64,000 nt of DNA from Micromonospora sp. MH99 (GTDB lineage Bacteria; Actinomycetota; Actinomycetes; Mycobacteriales; Micromonosporaceae). Below are positions 26,596 to 36,300 of the stretch, piece after piece; position 1 is the stretch's first letter, and each line of letters begins with the position of its first letter. The notes below the pieces were generated by a model. It was not told where the DNA came from. It saw only the letters and a list, made by a program, of their open reading frames with translations, and did not search any database. The DNA lies in the NCBI RefSeq assembly GCF_021442385.1, contig NZ_MUZA01000001.1, positions 124,001 through 188,000 on the forward strand. Direction: 5' to 3'. Made by a program: the position numbers and the translations under genes.

Positions 26596-28323
26596 ATGTC
26601 GACGACGGATCGAGCGCTGCGTAGCGGGCAATGGTTCGGCGCGGAAGGCCGTAACGGGTTCATCCATCGGTCCTGGATGCGCAACCAGGGTTTCGCGGAC
26701 GACGTCTTCGACGGTCGCCCGGTGATCGGCATCGCCACCACCTGGTCGGAGCTGACGCCCTGCAACGCCCATCTGCGCGACCTGGCCGAATCGGTGAAGC
26801 GGGGCGTGTGGGAGAGCGGCGGTCTGCCGCTGGAGTTCCCGGCGATGAGCCTGGGTGAGCCGCTCATGCGACCCACCACCATGCTCTACCGCAACCTGCT
26901 GGCGATGGAGTTGGAGGAGTCGGTCCGCGCCAACCCGCTCGACGGGGTGGTCCTGCTCTCCGGCTGCGACAAGACCACTCCCGGCCTGCTGATGGGGGCG
27001 GCGAGCGTCGACCTGCCGACGCTGATGATGACCGGCGGGCCGATGCTCAACGGCAAGTTCCGCGGTCAGGACATCGGCTCGGGCACCGTCGTCTGGCGCT
27101 TCACGGAGGAGATGCGGGCCGGCCGGATGACCGCCGCGGACTGCGCCGAGGCGGAGGTCGGCATGTCCCGCAGCCGGGGCCACTGCATGACCATGGGTAC
27201 CGCCTCCACGATGGCGTGCGTGACCGAGGCGCTGGGCGTGCAACTGCCGGGGGCCGCTGCCGTGCCGGCTGTCGACTCCCGGCGGTACGCGCTCGCCCAG
27301 GCCGCCGGCCGCCGGATCGTCGCCATGGTCGGCGAGGACCAGCGGCTGTCCTCGGTGCTCACCCGGGAGGCGTTCGAGAACGCGATCCGGGTCAACGCCG
27401 CGATCGGTGGCTCCACCAACGCCGTCGTGCACCTGCTCGCGATCGCCGGACGCCTCGGCGTGCCCCTGTCGTTGGAGGACTTCGACACCCTCACCGCAGA
27501 CGTGCCGCTGCTGGTCAACCTCATGCCGTCCGGGGCGTACCTGATGGAGGACTTCGCCTACGCGGGGGGCCTTCCGGTGGTGATGAAGGAGCTCGCGCCG
27601 CTGCTGCACACGGACCACATCACCGTCAGTGGCAGGAGCGTGGCGGAGAACGTCGACGGCGCGCAGTGCTGGAACCGGGACGTCATCGCCACCATGGAGG
27701 AGCCGTTCCAGGCCGCCGGTTCGGGCACCGTCGTGCTGCGCGGCTCGCTCGCGCCGTCCGGGGCGGTGCTGAAGGTCTCCGCGGCCTCCGCCCACCTCCT
27801 CACGCACACCGGCCCGGCGCTCGTCTTCGACCGGATCGAGGAGTACGTCGTCGCCGCCGACGACCCGGACCTCGACGTCACACCCGACACGGTGATCGTC
27901 GTGCGCAATGCCGGACCACGTGGCTACCCGGGCTTCCCGGAGGTGGGCAACGTGCCCATGCCCCGCCGGTTGCTCGCCGACGGCATCACGGACATGGTGC
28001 GGATCTCGGACGCCCGCATGAGCGGCACCGGCTACGGCACGTGCGTCCTGCACGTGGCGCCGGAGGCTTCCGTGGGCGGGCCTCTGGCGCTGGTACGCAC
28101 CGGCGACCTGGTCCACGTCGACGTCACCACGCGTCGCCTGGACCTCCTGGTCGACGATGCCGAACTCGCCGAACGCCGTGCCGCCTGGGAACCGCCACCG
28201 CCAGTGGCCGATCGAGGGTGGACGCGGCTGTACAGCGAGCATGTTCTGCAGGCCGACAGCGGCGCGGACCTCGACTTCCTCGTCGGTGGCAGTGGCAGCG
28301 CAGTGCCCCGTCACTCACACTGA
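26596..28323 (+). CDS. IlvD/Edd family dehydratase (probable L-arabonate/D-xylonate dehydratase)
   Basis: A 575-residue Fe-S aldonate dehydratase. The three cluster cysteines are Cys56 (ELTPCNAHL), Cys124 (LSGCDKTTPG) and Cys197 (SRGHCMTMGTASTMAC). Their spacing matches the sugar-acid branch of this family (as in the characterised Rhizobium L-arabinonate dehydratase, recalled from the literature) rather than IlvD of branched-chain amino acid synthesis. The product would be a 2-keto-3-deoxy-pentonate, the substrate of the FAH enzyme encoded at 14643. Start ATG 26596 with GAAAGG upstream. It is followed by a second LacI gene. Confidence 0.88.
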   Translation: MSTTDRALRSGQWFGAEGRNGFIHRSWMRNQGFADDVFDGRPVIGIATTWSELTPCNAHLRDLAESVKRGVWESGGLPLEFPAMSLGEPLMRPTTMLYRNLLAMELEESVRANPLDGVVLLSGCDKTTPGLLMGAASVDLPTLMMTGGPMLNGKFRGQDIGSGTVVWRFTEEMRAGRMTAADCAEAEVGMSRSRGHCMTMGTASTMACVTEALGVQLPGAAAVPAVDSRRYALAQAAGRRIVAMVGEDQRLSSVLTREAFENAIRVNAAIGGSTNAVVHLLAIAGRLGVPLSLEDFDTLTADVPLLVNLMPSGAYLMEDFAYAGGLPVVMKELAPLLHTDHITVSGRSVAENVDGAQCWNRDVIATMEEPFQAAGSGTVVLRGSLAPSGAVLKVSAASAHLLTHTGPALVFDRIEEYVVAADDPDLDVTPDTVIVVRNAGPRGYPGFPEVGNVPMPRRLLADGITDMVRISDARMSGTGYGTCVLHVAPEASVGGPLALVRTGDLVHVDVTTRRLDLLVDDAELAERRAAWEPPPPVADRGWTRLYSEHVLQADSGADLDFLVGGSGSAVPRHSH

Positions 28324-28352
28324 CGGCCCCGGAACGTACGAGGAAACGACTC

Positions 28353-28403
28353 ATGGAAGAACGGACGGCCCGCCAGTGCGAGTTCACACGGAGAAAGCGG
28401 TGA
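28353..28403 (+). CDS. Possible 16-codon leader ORF before the second LacI gene
   Basis: ATG 28353 with AGGAAA upstream opens a 16-codon frame whose TGA overlaps the probable GTG start of the LacI gene (GTGA at 28400-28403). It would be a coupling leader if translated. The peptide is basic and has no recognised motif, and it could be a chance frame. Confidence 0.2.
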   Translation: MEERTARQCEFTRRKR

Positions 28404-29413
28404 CCGCCGCCCATCGGCCACCGGTGATGGCGGACGTCGCCCGGCTGGCGGGCGTGTCGCACCAGACGGTGTCCCGGGTCATCAACGGGGCACCCGCCAT
28501 CAGGCGCGAGACGCGGGAACGGGTTCTCGAGGCCATCCGACGGCTCGACTACCGCCCCAACACCGCCGCCCGCGCGCTGGTTCGCGGACGCTCCGGGATG
28601 ATCGGCATCATCGGTACGGCCAGGACGCTGTTCGGTCCGACGAGCATTCACCGCAGCGTCGAGGATGCCGCCCGCGCCGCCGGCTACTTCGCCACCTCGG
28701 TGAGCCTTTCGGAGGTGACGGTACGCGCGCTCAGCGACGCCACCGAACACCTCATGCGCGTCGGCGTGGAGGGCGTCGTGATGATCGCCGGCAACGACGA
28801 GGCTCTCGAGGTGGTGCGGATGACCCGATCCGGTGTCCCCTTCGTGGTCGTGGAGGGCGATCTGTCCAGGGCCAGCGTCACCGTCGGCGTCGACCAGGTG
28901 CTCGGCGCCCGGATGGCGACCGACCACCTGCTCGGCCTCGGGCACCAGGAGATCGTGCACGTGTCAGGTCCGCTCAACTGGGCGGAGGCTCGCGCCCGCC
29001 GCGACGGCTGGCGTGCGGCGATGAGTGCGGCGGGCCTACGCCCGCCCGAGCCGGTCCAGGGTGACTGGATGGCCCACAGCGGCTATGTCGCCGGACTGCG
29101 GATCTGCGAGATGCCCGGGACCACCGCGGTCTTCGCCGCCAACGACCAGATGGCCATCGGGGTGCTGCGCGCGCTGCACGAACGGGGACGGCGAGTGCCC
29201 GAGGACATCTCCGTCGTCGGATTCGACGACGTCCCCGAGGCGGCGTACCTGATTCCGCCGCTGACCACGATCCAGCAGGATTTCGGCGCGGTAGGTCAAC
29301 GGGCCATCACTGCCGTCACCCAGGCCATCGACGACACGGCGCCGCAGCCACTGCCGTTGGTCGTCCCCAAGCTCGTGGTGCGTGCGAGCACAGCGCCGCT
29401 GAGCGCCACGTGA
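28400..29413 (+). CDS. LacI family transcriptional regulator
   Basis: A 337-residue repressor with the LacI helix-turn-helix (VMADVARLAGVSHQTVSRVINGAPAIRRETRERV) and hinge near residue 55. The sensor domain includes ATDHLLGLGHQEIVHVSGPLNWAEARARRDGW and TTAVFAANDQMAIGVLRAL. The A-E-A-R-x-R-x-x-G-W pattern is common in sugar-sensing members. I start at GTG 28400 because GGAGA lies 6 bases upstream; GTG 28376 is an alternative. It is the last gene of the rightward run that begins with the esterase gene, so it may fine-tune that operon. No operator was recognised. Confidence 0.9.
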   Translation: MTAAHRPPVMADVARLAGVSHQTVSRVINGAPAIRRETRERVLEAIRRLDYRPNTAARALVRGRSGMIGIIGTARTLFGPTSIHRSVEDAARAAGYFATSVSLSEVTVRALSDATEHLMRVGVEGVVMIAGNDEALEVVRMTRSGVPFVVVEGDLSRASVTVGVDQVLGARMATDHLLGLGHQEIVHVSGPLNWAEARARRDGWRAAMSAAGLRPPEPVQGDWMAHSGYVAGLRICEMPGTTAVFAANDQMAIGVLRALHERGRRVPEDISVVGFDDVPEAAYLIPPLTTIQQDFGAVGQRAITAVTQAIDDTAPQPLPLVVPKLVVRASTAPLSAT

Positions 29414-29439
29414 GCGACTGTGACCCGCCGCCCACCCGA

Positions 29440-29466
29440 GCGGGCTCGGCGTGACGCCGAGCCCGC
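29440..29466. terminator. Bidirectional terminator between LacI and PETase-like genes
   Basis: GCGGGCTCGGCG (29440-29451) and CGCCGAGCCCGC (29455-29466) form a perfect 12-bp stem with a TGA loop, midway between two convergent stop codons. Confidence 0.75.
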
Positions 29467-29489
29467 CCGGTTCGGTCCAACCGTGATCA

Positions 29490-30962
<1,473 letters not shown>

Positions 30963-31055
30963 TCAGCCGAGCCGGCCGTTACGGCAGCAGGCCGTAGTCG
31001 CCGCGGGAGCTGTGACTGGGCAGCAGCGACACAATCAGAGCGGCAACTATCGCGG

Positions 31056-31070
31056 CTGTTCCGGAAACAG
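31056..31070. promoter_or_regulatory. Palindrome upstream of the PETase-like gene
   Basis: CTGTTCCGGAAACAG is an imperfect 15-bp palindrome about 160 bases upstream of the start codon. The 481-base gap 30900-31380 also holds the operator-like site at 31179 and the hairpin at 31302, and no gene I can support. Confidence 0.3.
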
Positions 31071-31178
31071 TGAGCGTCCGGATTCGGTACGCCCGGGGGG
31101 ACGGTTCCGGGAAATCATGCTGATCCGCTGGGGGTGGGCTCGACGGTCACGCTCGGGCCTCCAGAGCTGAGTGGATCA

Positions 31179-31192
31179 TGTTAACGTTCACA
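31179..31192. promoter_or_regulatory. Operator-like site TGTTAACGTTCACA (copy 1)
   Basis: TGTTAACGTTCACA is a 14-bp near-palindrome with central CG. The same sequence, with one or two changes, occurs before the DUF2264 operon and before the GH43 gene. It lies upstream of the PETase-like gene, about 280 bases from its start. Confidence 0.5.
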
Positions 31193-31301
31193 GCGATCGA
31201 TGGCTCTCAGGCTCGCAGAATGTTCCAGGATTTTCAACCGGTAGTTTCGGGCCTGTTACGGGTCAATCGAGCGGCGCGCAGCCCCTGTTGGGCCCCAACA
31301 C

Positions 31302-31337
31302 GACGCGCCGCTCGGGACCTGACCCGAGCGGCGCGTC
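31302..31337 (-). terminator. Strong terminator hairpin after the DeoR-type regulator gene (repeat copy 1)
   Basis: GACGCGCCGCTCGGG (31302-31316) pairs over 15 bp with CCCGAGCGGCGCGTC (31323-31337) around loop ACCTGA. A further GAGCGGCGCG at 31269-31278 can pair with the same CGCGCCGCTC arm, giving two exclusive folds. A nearly identical hairpin, including the loop, recurs at 40970-41001. Confidence 0.7.
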
Positions 31338-31380
31338 TTCGACCGGCTGAACGTTCCCGAGGCGGGAACGGGAGGAGCCC

Positions 31381-32520
31381 CTACGCGGGTGGCGGCGCGG
31401 TCGACCCCCGGACCCGCAGCGACGGGCTGATGACGATCCGGTGGGTGGGGCGGTCGGGGTCGGCGAGCCGGTCGGCGACGAGGCGTACGGCAGCCCGGCC
31501 GATCGAGCGTCGCGGCGGTCGGACCGCGGTCAGCGGCGGGCTGAAGAGCCCGGCGATCTCGTCGTCGTACGCCACGACGGAGAGGTCGCCGGGAACGGAC
31601 AGGTGCCGCTCCTCGCAGCGCTGCACCAGCGCGATCGCCTCGGCGTCGGCGTGCACCAGCAGTGCCGTCGTCCCGGTCGCCTGGCACCGGTCGAGCACGT
31701 CGTCGAGCACCGTGTCCCGTTCCGGTGACCGCGTGTCGGGCACCACGGCCACCACCGTCGCGTCCGAATCGAGGCCGCACTCGGTAGTGGCGTCGAGCCA
31801 GCCGCGCCGCACGTGCTGGCTGGTGGGGCTGTTGGCGTCGAGCACCAGGCCGACCTTGCGGTGACCGAGCGAGGTGAGGTGGCGTACGGCCATGGCCGCG
31901 CCGAGCGCATGGTCGGTGACCACCGACTCCAGGACGGCGTGATGACTGCCCACCGTGGCGGTGCGTTCCAGCAGGACGACCGGGACGCCGACCTGGTCGA
32001 GCCACTCGATGGTGCGCTCGGCGGTCGGCGAGTCCATGCTCGGCGCGATGATCAGCGCGTCCACGTCCATCCGCTCCACCAGGCGGGCCAGTTGCGGCTG
32101 GTCGTCCTCGGTGTCGTACGAGGAGCCGCGCAGCACCACACGCATGTCCAGCTCGCGGGCGGCACCCTCGACGCCGCGCGCAACGTCCGGCCAGTAGTAG
32201 TCCAATGAGGGCACCAGCATGCCGAGCGCGCGCCCGACGAGCGGGTTGCGGGCTGCGGCGGGCGGCTCGTCGGCTGCCGGGACGTCGTCCGGCAGGATCA
32301 GGGCGACCCCACCGTGGACCCGGCGAACCAACCCTTCGGCGGCGAGTTCCGCGATGTCGCGCCGGATGGTGACCGGCGCGGCGCCCAGCACGTGCGACAG
32401 GTCGGAGATGCGCATCGAGCCGTCGCGTTGCAGCGCTGCCAACAGTTGCTTGCGGCGGGCGACCTGAAGCGGCGCGCGGGAAGCCTCCGCCGTGGCGACG
32501 ACAGGACTGTCCTTGGTCAT
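31381..32520 (-). CDS. DeoR-type HTH / LacI-type sensor hybrid transcriptional regulator
   Basis: A 379-residue regulator. A DeoR-type winged helix lies at about residues 15-72 (ARRKQLLAALQRDGSMRISDLSHVLGAAPVTIRRDIAELAAEGLVRRVHGG). Instead of the usual DeoR sugar-phosphate domain it carries a LacI/periplasmic-binding sensor (about 97-375: LGMLVPSLDYYWPDVARGVEGAARELDMRV, GHRKVGLVLDANSPTSQHVRRGWLDA, PGDLSVVAYDDEIAGLFSPPLTAV). It probably senses a free sugar or uronate. It is divergent from the DUF2264 operon and is the best candidate regulator of that operon and of the PETase-like gene. GGAGG lies before the ATG. Confidence 0.9.
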   Translation of the reverse strand: MTKDSPVVATAEASRAPLQVARRKQLLAALQRDGSMRISDLSHVLGAAPVTIRRDIAELAAEGLVRRVHGGVALILPDDVPAADEPPAAARNPLVGRALGMLVPSLDYYWPDVARGVEGAARELDMRVVLRGSSYDTEDDQPQLARLVERMDVDALIIAPSMDSPTAERTIEWLDQVGVPVVLLERTATVGSHHAVLESVVTDHALGAAMAVRHLTSLGHRKVGLVLDANSPTSQHVRRGWLDATTECGLDSDATVVAVVPDTRSPERDTVLDDVLDRCQATGTTALLVHADAEAIALVQRCEERHLSVPGDLSVVAYDDEIAGLFSPPLTAVRPPRRSIGRAAVRLVADRLADPDRPTHRIVISPSLRVRGSTAPPPA

Positions 32521-32572
32521 GGGGGACCTCCGAGGAACGCGACGGTCGTGACCCGCCGTCGACCCGAACGGC

Positions 32573-32595
32573 TGTGATCGATTGTGATCGTATCA
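32573..32595. promoter_or_regulatory. TGATCGTATCA palindrome over the regulator promoter
   Basis: TGATCGTATCA (32585-32595) overlaps TACGAT, a -10 box for the leftward regulator gene. TGTGATCG directly precedes it (32573-32580), and TGATCGTATG recurs at 32746-32755. The arrangement suggests autoregulation. The gap 32521-32901 also contains the operon promoter at 32781 and nothing else recognised. Confidence 0.4.
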
Positions 32596-32780
32596 GAGCG
32601 GTTATGGCGTCCAGGGCGCTGACGGATCGGTGTGCGGGCGTCGAAGCGATCCCCGACCGAAGGATCCAGGCGACATTTGTCCACTTTGGTGGCGGATATT
32701 GGTAGCTCCGGCCAGGGCCCACCCCGGTGACGGTGTGTGTCTTTTTGATCGTATGTGTTCGTCTGGTTTGAGAACAGCAT

Positions 32781-32809
32781 TGACTTGATCTGATGTGAGC
32801 GTTTTACTT
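32781..32809 (+). promoter_or_regulatory. Promoter of the uronate operon with embedded operator (copy 2)
   Basis: TTGACT (32781-32786), a 17-base spacer and TTTACT (32804-32809) give a strong promoter. TGTGAGCGTTTTAC (32795-32808), the reverse orientation of the TGTTAACG-type site, overlaps the spacer and -10, so a bound repressor would block it. Confidence 0.6.
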
Positions 32810-32901
32810 CGGAAACCCTACGGATGCCGGGGCGTCACATTCCTGGCAACGCCCTCGCTCGCCACATTCCACGGAGACGGATCGATGCGACAGGATCTGG
32901 G

Positions 32902-34923
32902 ATGACGTCCGGGACGGCCGGCCGGTCAACGCCGGGGTCGGAGGCCGCGACCTGGAGCCGGGACGACTGGCTGGGCCTGGCAGACCGGATGCTCGCCGCG
33001 GTCCGGCCGTTCGCGTCGTCCGGCCACGCCCTCGTCAACCTTCCCGGGCCGGAGGGCGGTTACGGGCGGGCCGTTGACGGCCTCGAGGGTTTCGCCCGCA
33101 CCTTCCTCCTGGCTGGCTTCCGCATCGCGGGGGCCAGGGGAGTGGGCATGGACGAGCTCGTCGACAGGTACGCGGCCGGCATCGCCGCCGGCACCGATCC
33201 GAGCTCCCCGGACCGCTGGGTGCGCCTGGACGAGCACCCCCAGGCGAAGGTGGAAGCCGCCTCCATCGCGCTGGTCCTGGACCTGACCCGCCCGTGGATC
33301 TGGGACCGGATGCCGTCCAGGGTGCATGAGCGGGTGGTCGACTACCTGCGCCCGGCGGTCGGCGACGACACGTATCCACAGATCAACTGGGTCTGGTTCC
33401 GGCTGGTCGTACAGACGTTCCTGCGTTCGGTGGGTGGGCCGCACTCGCTCGACGAGATGGCCGCGGACCTGAGCACGCACGACGGCTTCGCCCGCCGGGA
33501 CGGCTGGATGTCCGACGGGCCACACCGCGCGTACGACCACTATGTGGGCTGGGCCCTGCACCTGTATCCGACGCTGTGGGCCCGGATGGCCGGCGCCGCG
33601 GACCTGGCCGAGCAGCGTCGCGATCGGGACCTGGCCAGCCTTGACCGCTTCCTGAGCGACGCGGTCGCGCTCGTGGGCGCCGACGGGTCGCCGCTGATCC
33701 AGGGGCGAAGCCTGATCTACCGCTTCGCCGCAGCGGCGCCGTTCTGGGTCGGCGCGATCGCCGGCGTGCCCTCGGTCAGCCTCGGCCAGTTGCGCGGCGC
33801 GGCCACCCGCATCGTGCGCCATTTCGTCGCCAACGGGGCCCCGGACGAACGAGGGTTGCTCACCACCGGCTGGCACCGGTCGTGGCCGCGACTGGCGCAG
33901 TCGTACTCGGGACCGGGCTCGCCGTACTGGGCCAGCAAGGGCCTGCTCGGCATCGCGCTACCCGCCGAACATCCGGTGTGGACGGCTCCCGAGGAGCCGC
34001 TGCCCGTCGAGGAGCGGGACACGGTGCGGGCGGTGCGCGCGCCAGGCTGGTTGGTCTCCGGCACCCGTGCCGACGGCATCGTCCGTGTCGTCAACCACGG
34101 CACCGACCACGCCGTAGAGGGCGCCACTGTCGGAGACTCCCCGCTCTACGCGCGACTGGGCTACTCCACCGCCACCAGCCCCGTCCTCGACGACAGCGGC
34201 TGGGCCAGCCCACTCGACCAGTCCGTCACTCTCGTCGACGGCGCGGGCCGGGCCACCCACCGCGCCGGAATGCGCCTGCTGACCGTGCACGTCGACACGG
34301 ACGGCGTGGGCGTGGCCGGGTCACGTGGCCTCGCCCACTGGGTCGACCCGGACCCGGGCCAACGCGATCATGGCGGCGGCCGGGCGGGCCGGTCCCGACC
34401 GGCCGGGCACCTCACCGTGTACTCGGTGGTCCGTGGGCCCTGGGAACTGCGTCTGACCCGCGTCGACGACCTCGCCGACGGCGTCGAGGCGGATGCGCTG
34501 CGGCTACGGATCGGCGGCTGGGCCATTGCCGGGGACGCGACGGCAACCCTTCGCGGCGACGCGGCGGCCGTGACCGGCGCCGGCCTGACCAGTCGGCTCG
34601 AGAGCGTGCACGGCGGCGGAACCGCCGGCGCCACCACCCTTGCGCACGGCGGGCCCCTGGCCGGCGGGCTGGTCGTGCCCTGGCTGGAGCACCCCGTCCG
34701 GCCGGGCGCCTGGGTCGCGGTACTCCTCGAGTTGTCCGCGGTGCCGGCGTCCCGCGTCGGGCAGGCCTGCCAGGCCGTGATCACCGGCCTCCACCTGGCG
34801 GTGGACTGGCCCGACGGGATCAGCACGTCGACCCATCTGGACACGGAGCACCCCAGGCCCGGCCACGCGGCCTGGTTGCAGTGCGGGCCCGACCGGGCCC
34901 CTGACCTAAGGAGAAAGGGATGA
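32902..34923 (+). CDS. DUF2264 domain-containing protein
   Basis: A 673-residue cytoplasmic protein without a signal peptide. Family features are near the N-terminus: W-L-G-L-A-D-R-M-L, P-G-P-E-G-G-Y-G, then LEGFARTFLLAGF, TYPQINWVWFRLVVQTFLRSVGG and DGWMSDGPHRAYDHYVGWALHLYPTLWARM. The fold is helical, (alpha/alpha)n-like, followed by a beta-rich C-terminal half. DUF2264 proteins cluster with uronate and rhamnogalacturonan genes; I recall glucuronidase activity (GH154) being tied to this family, which should be checked. I start at ATG 32902, nearest the conserved region; ATG 32824 is possible. Its stop overlaps the next ATG (ATGA). Confidence 0.8.
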   Translation: MTSGTAGRSTPGSEAATWSRDDWLGLADRMLAAVRPFASSGHALVNLPGPEGGYGRAVDGLEGFARTFLLAGFRIAGARGVGMDELVDRYAAGIAAGTDPSSPDRWVRLDEHPQAKVEAASIALVLDLTRPWIWDRMPSRVHERVVDYLRPAVGDDTYPQINWVWFRLVVQTFLRSVGGPHSLDEMAADLSTHDGFARRDGWMSDGPHRAYDHYVGWALHLYPTLWARMAGAADLAEQRRDRDLASLDRFLSDAVALVGADGSPLIQGRSLIYRFAAAAPFWVGAIAGVPSVSLGQLRGAATRIVRHFVANGAPDERGLLTTGWHRSWPRLAQSYSGPGSPYWASKGLLGIALPAEHPVWTAPEEPLPVEERDTVRAVRAPGWLVSGTRADGIVRVVNHGTDHAVEGATVGDSPLYARLGYSTATSPVLDDSGWASPLDQSVTLVDGAGRATHRAGMRLLTVHVDTDGVGVAGSRGLAHWVDPDPGQRDHGGGRAGRSRPAGHLTVYSVVRGPWELRLTRVDDLADGVEADALRLRIGGWAIAGDATATLRGDAAAVTGAGLTSRLESVHGGGTAGATTLAHGGPLAGGLVVPWLEHPVRPGAWVAVLLELSAVPASRVGQACQAVITGLHLAVDWPDGISTSTHLDTEHPRPGHAAWLQCGPDRAPDLRRKG

Positions 34924-36224
34924 AGCGTGCGATACCCGCCGTCATCAGCGCTGCGACGGCCCTGACGCTTGTTCTCGCCGGCTGCGGCGGCGGAGACGAG
35001 CCGGTCGACCCCAATGCCCCGGTGACCATCACCCTGGCCGGCTGGACCCTGTCGTCCACCCCGGAGTTCAAGACACTCGCCGACGGCTTCAAGGCAACCC
35101 ACCCGAACGTGACGGTGGAGCTCAAGGAGTACGCCGCAGGCAACGACTACGACACCCAGATGATCACGGACCTGGCCGCCGGCACCGCCCCGGACGTCTA
35201 CGTCATGAAGACCCTCAAGAACTTCTACACGTACCAGAGCGGTGGTCAGCTGCTCGACGTCTCCGACGTCACCTCCGGTCTCGGCTCGAGCCCGGCGCTC
35301 GCGCCGTACCAGGTGGACGGCAAGGCGTACGCGGTGCCGTACCGGCAGGACTCGTGGGTGCTGTTCTACAACAAGGACCTGTTCGCGAAGGCGAAGGTGG
35401 CCCCGCCGGACGGCAGCTGGACCTGGGACGACTACACCGACGCGGCGAAGCGACTGCACACCGGGCTGAAGGGGGCCGGCTCGAACGCGACAGGCGCGTA
35501 CCAGCACACCTTCCAGTCGACAGTGCAGGGATTCGCGCTCGCCCAGACCCCCAACGCGGACCTGCTCTCCGGGGACTTCGGCTACCTGAAGCCGTACTAC
35601 GAGCGGTCACTGGACCTGCAGGCGGCCGGCGCGCAGCCGACATTCGGCACCGCGAAGACCAACAAACTCACCTACCAGGCGCAGTTCGGCAAGCAGCAGT
35701 CGGCGATGCTGCTGATGGGCACCTGGTACGTGGCCACGCTGCTCAACCAGCGCAAGAGCGGAGACGCCGACACGTTCGGGTGGGGGATCGCCCCGGCGCC
35801 GCAGTTCGACAAGTCCACCACCGGCACCTCCGCCACTCCTGTCACCTTCGGCGACCCGACCGGCCTGGGGATCAACCCGAAGATCAGCAAGTCGAAGGTC
35901 GCCGCGGCCAAGGCCTTCCTCCGGTACGCGGGCGGCCCGGACGCCGCAAAGGCGCTGGCCGGGATCGGCATCACCCCGGCCCAGGTCACCGACGCGGTCA
36001 CCGCGACGCTGTTCGGGCTGGACGGCGTACCGCAGGACGACCTGTCGAAGTTCGCCTACGCGAAGCACACCGTCAAGCCGGAGAACCCGGTGTCGAAGCA
36101 CACCGCCGGCCTGCAGAACCTCCTCAACGAGACGCACTCGGCGATTCTCTCCGACGGCAAGGGCGTCGACGCGGAGCTGAGCAAGGCGCAGACCCGTGCC
36201 AAGAACGAGGTCCTCAACCAGTGA
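34920..36224 (+). CDS. ABC transporter extracellular sugar-binding lipoprotein (uronate operon)
   Basis: A 434-residue family 1 solute-binding protein. The lipobox LAGC gives an acylated Cys22. Mature-protein motifs are VTITLAGWTLSSTPEFKTLADGFKATHPNVTVE, AGTAPDVYVMKTLKNFYTYQSGGQLLDVSD and VPYRQDSWVLFYNKDLFAKA. AAGGAGAAAGG precedes the ATG, which overlaps the DUF2264 stop codon. Two permeases follow. Given the GH88 and DUF2264 genes, the ligand is probably an unsaturated or glucuronic-acid-containing oligosaccharide (inference). A 17-bp perfect hairpin separates it from the permease genes. Confidence 0.9.
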   Translation: MKRAIPAVISAATALTLVLAGCGGGDEPVDPNAPVTITLAGWTLSSTPEFKTLADGFKATHPNVTVELKEYAAGNDYDTQMITDLAAGTAPDVYVMKTLKNFYTYQSGGQLLDVSDVTSGLGSSPALAPYQVDGKAYAVPYRQDSWVLFYNKDLFAKAKVAPPDGSWTWDDYTDAAKRLHTGLKGAGSNATGAYQHTFQSTVQGFALAQTPNADLLSGDFGYLKPYYERSLDLQAAGAQPTFGTAKTNKLTYQAQFGKQQSAMLLMGTWYVATLLNQRKSGDADTFGWGIAPAPQFDKSTTGTSATPVTFGDPTGLGINPKISKSKVAAAKAFLRYAGGPDAAKALAGIGITPAQVTDAVTATLFGLDGVPQDDLSKFAYAKHTVKPENPVSKHTAGLQNLLNETHSAILSDGKGVDAELSKAQTRAKNEVLNQ

Positions 36225-36230
36225 GCTGAT

Positions 36231-36271
36231 GGCGGGTCCGGCGCGCGCCTTCGCCGCGCGCCGGACCCGCC
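36231..36271 (+). terminator. 17-bp perfect hairpin after the binding-protein gene
   Basis: GGCGGGTCCGGCGCGCG (36231-36247) pairs fully with CGCGCGCCGGACCCGCC (36255-36271) around a 7-base loop, 6 bases after the stop codon. It is positioned like the hairpin at 24648-24686 in the other transporter operon and would lower permease expression relative to the binding protein. Confidence 0.65.
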
Positions 36272-36300
36272 GCCGAGCCGAACGCTCCCGGAGACTGCCC

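Noticed and set aside
24333..26882. An 849-codon open frame antisense to the transporter and dehydratase genes
   Set aside because: Crosses four genes with clear products and consists of charged low-complexity sequence, a shadow of GC-rich codons.
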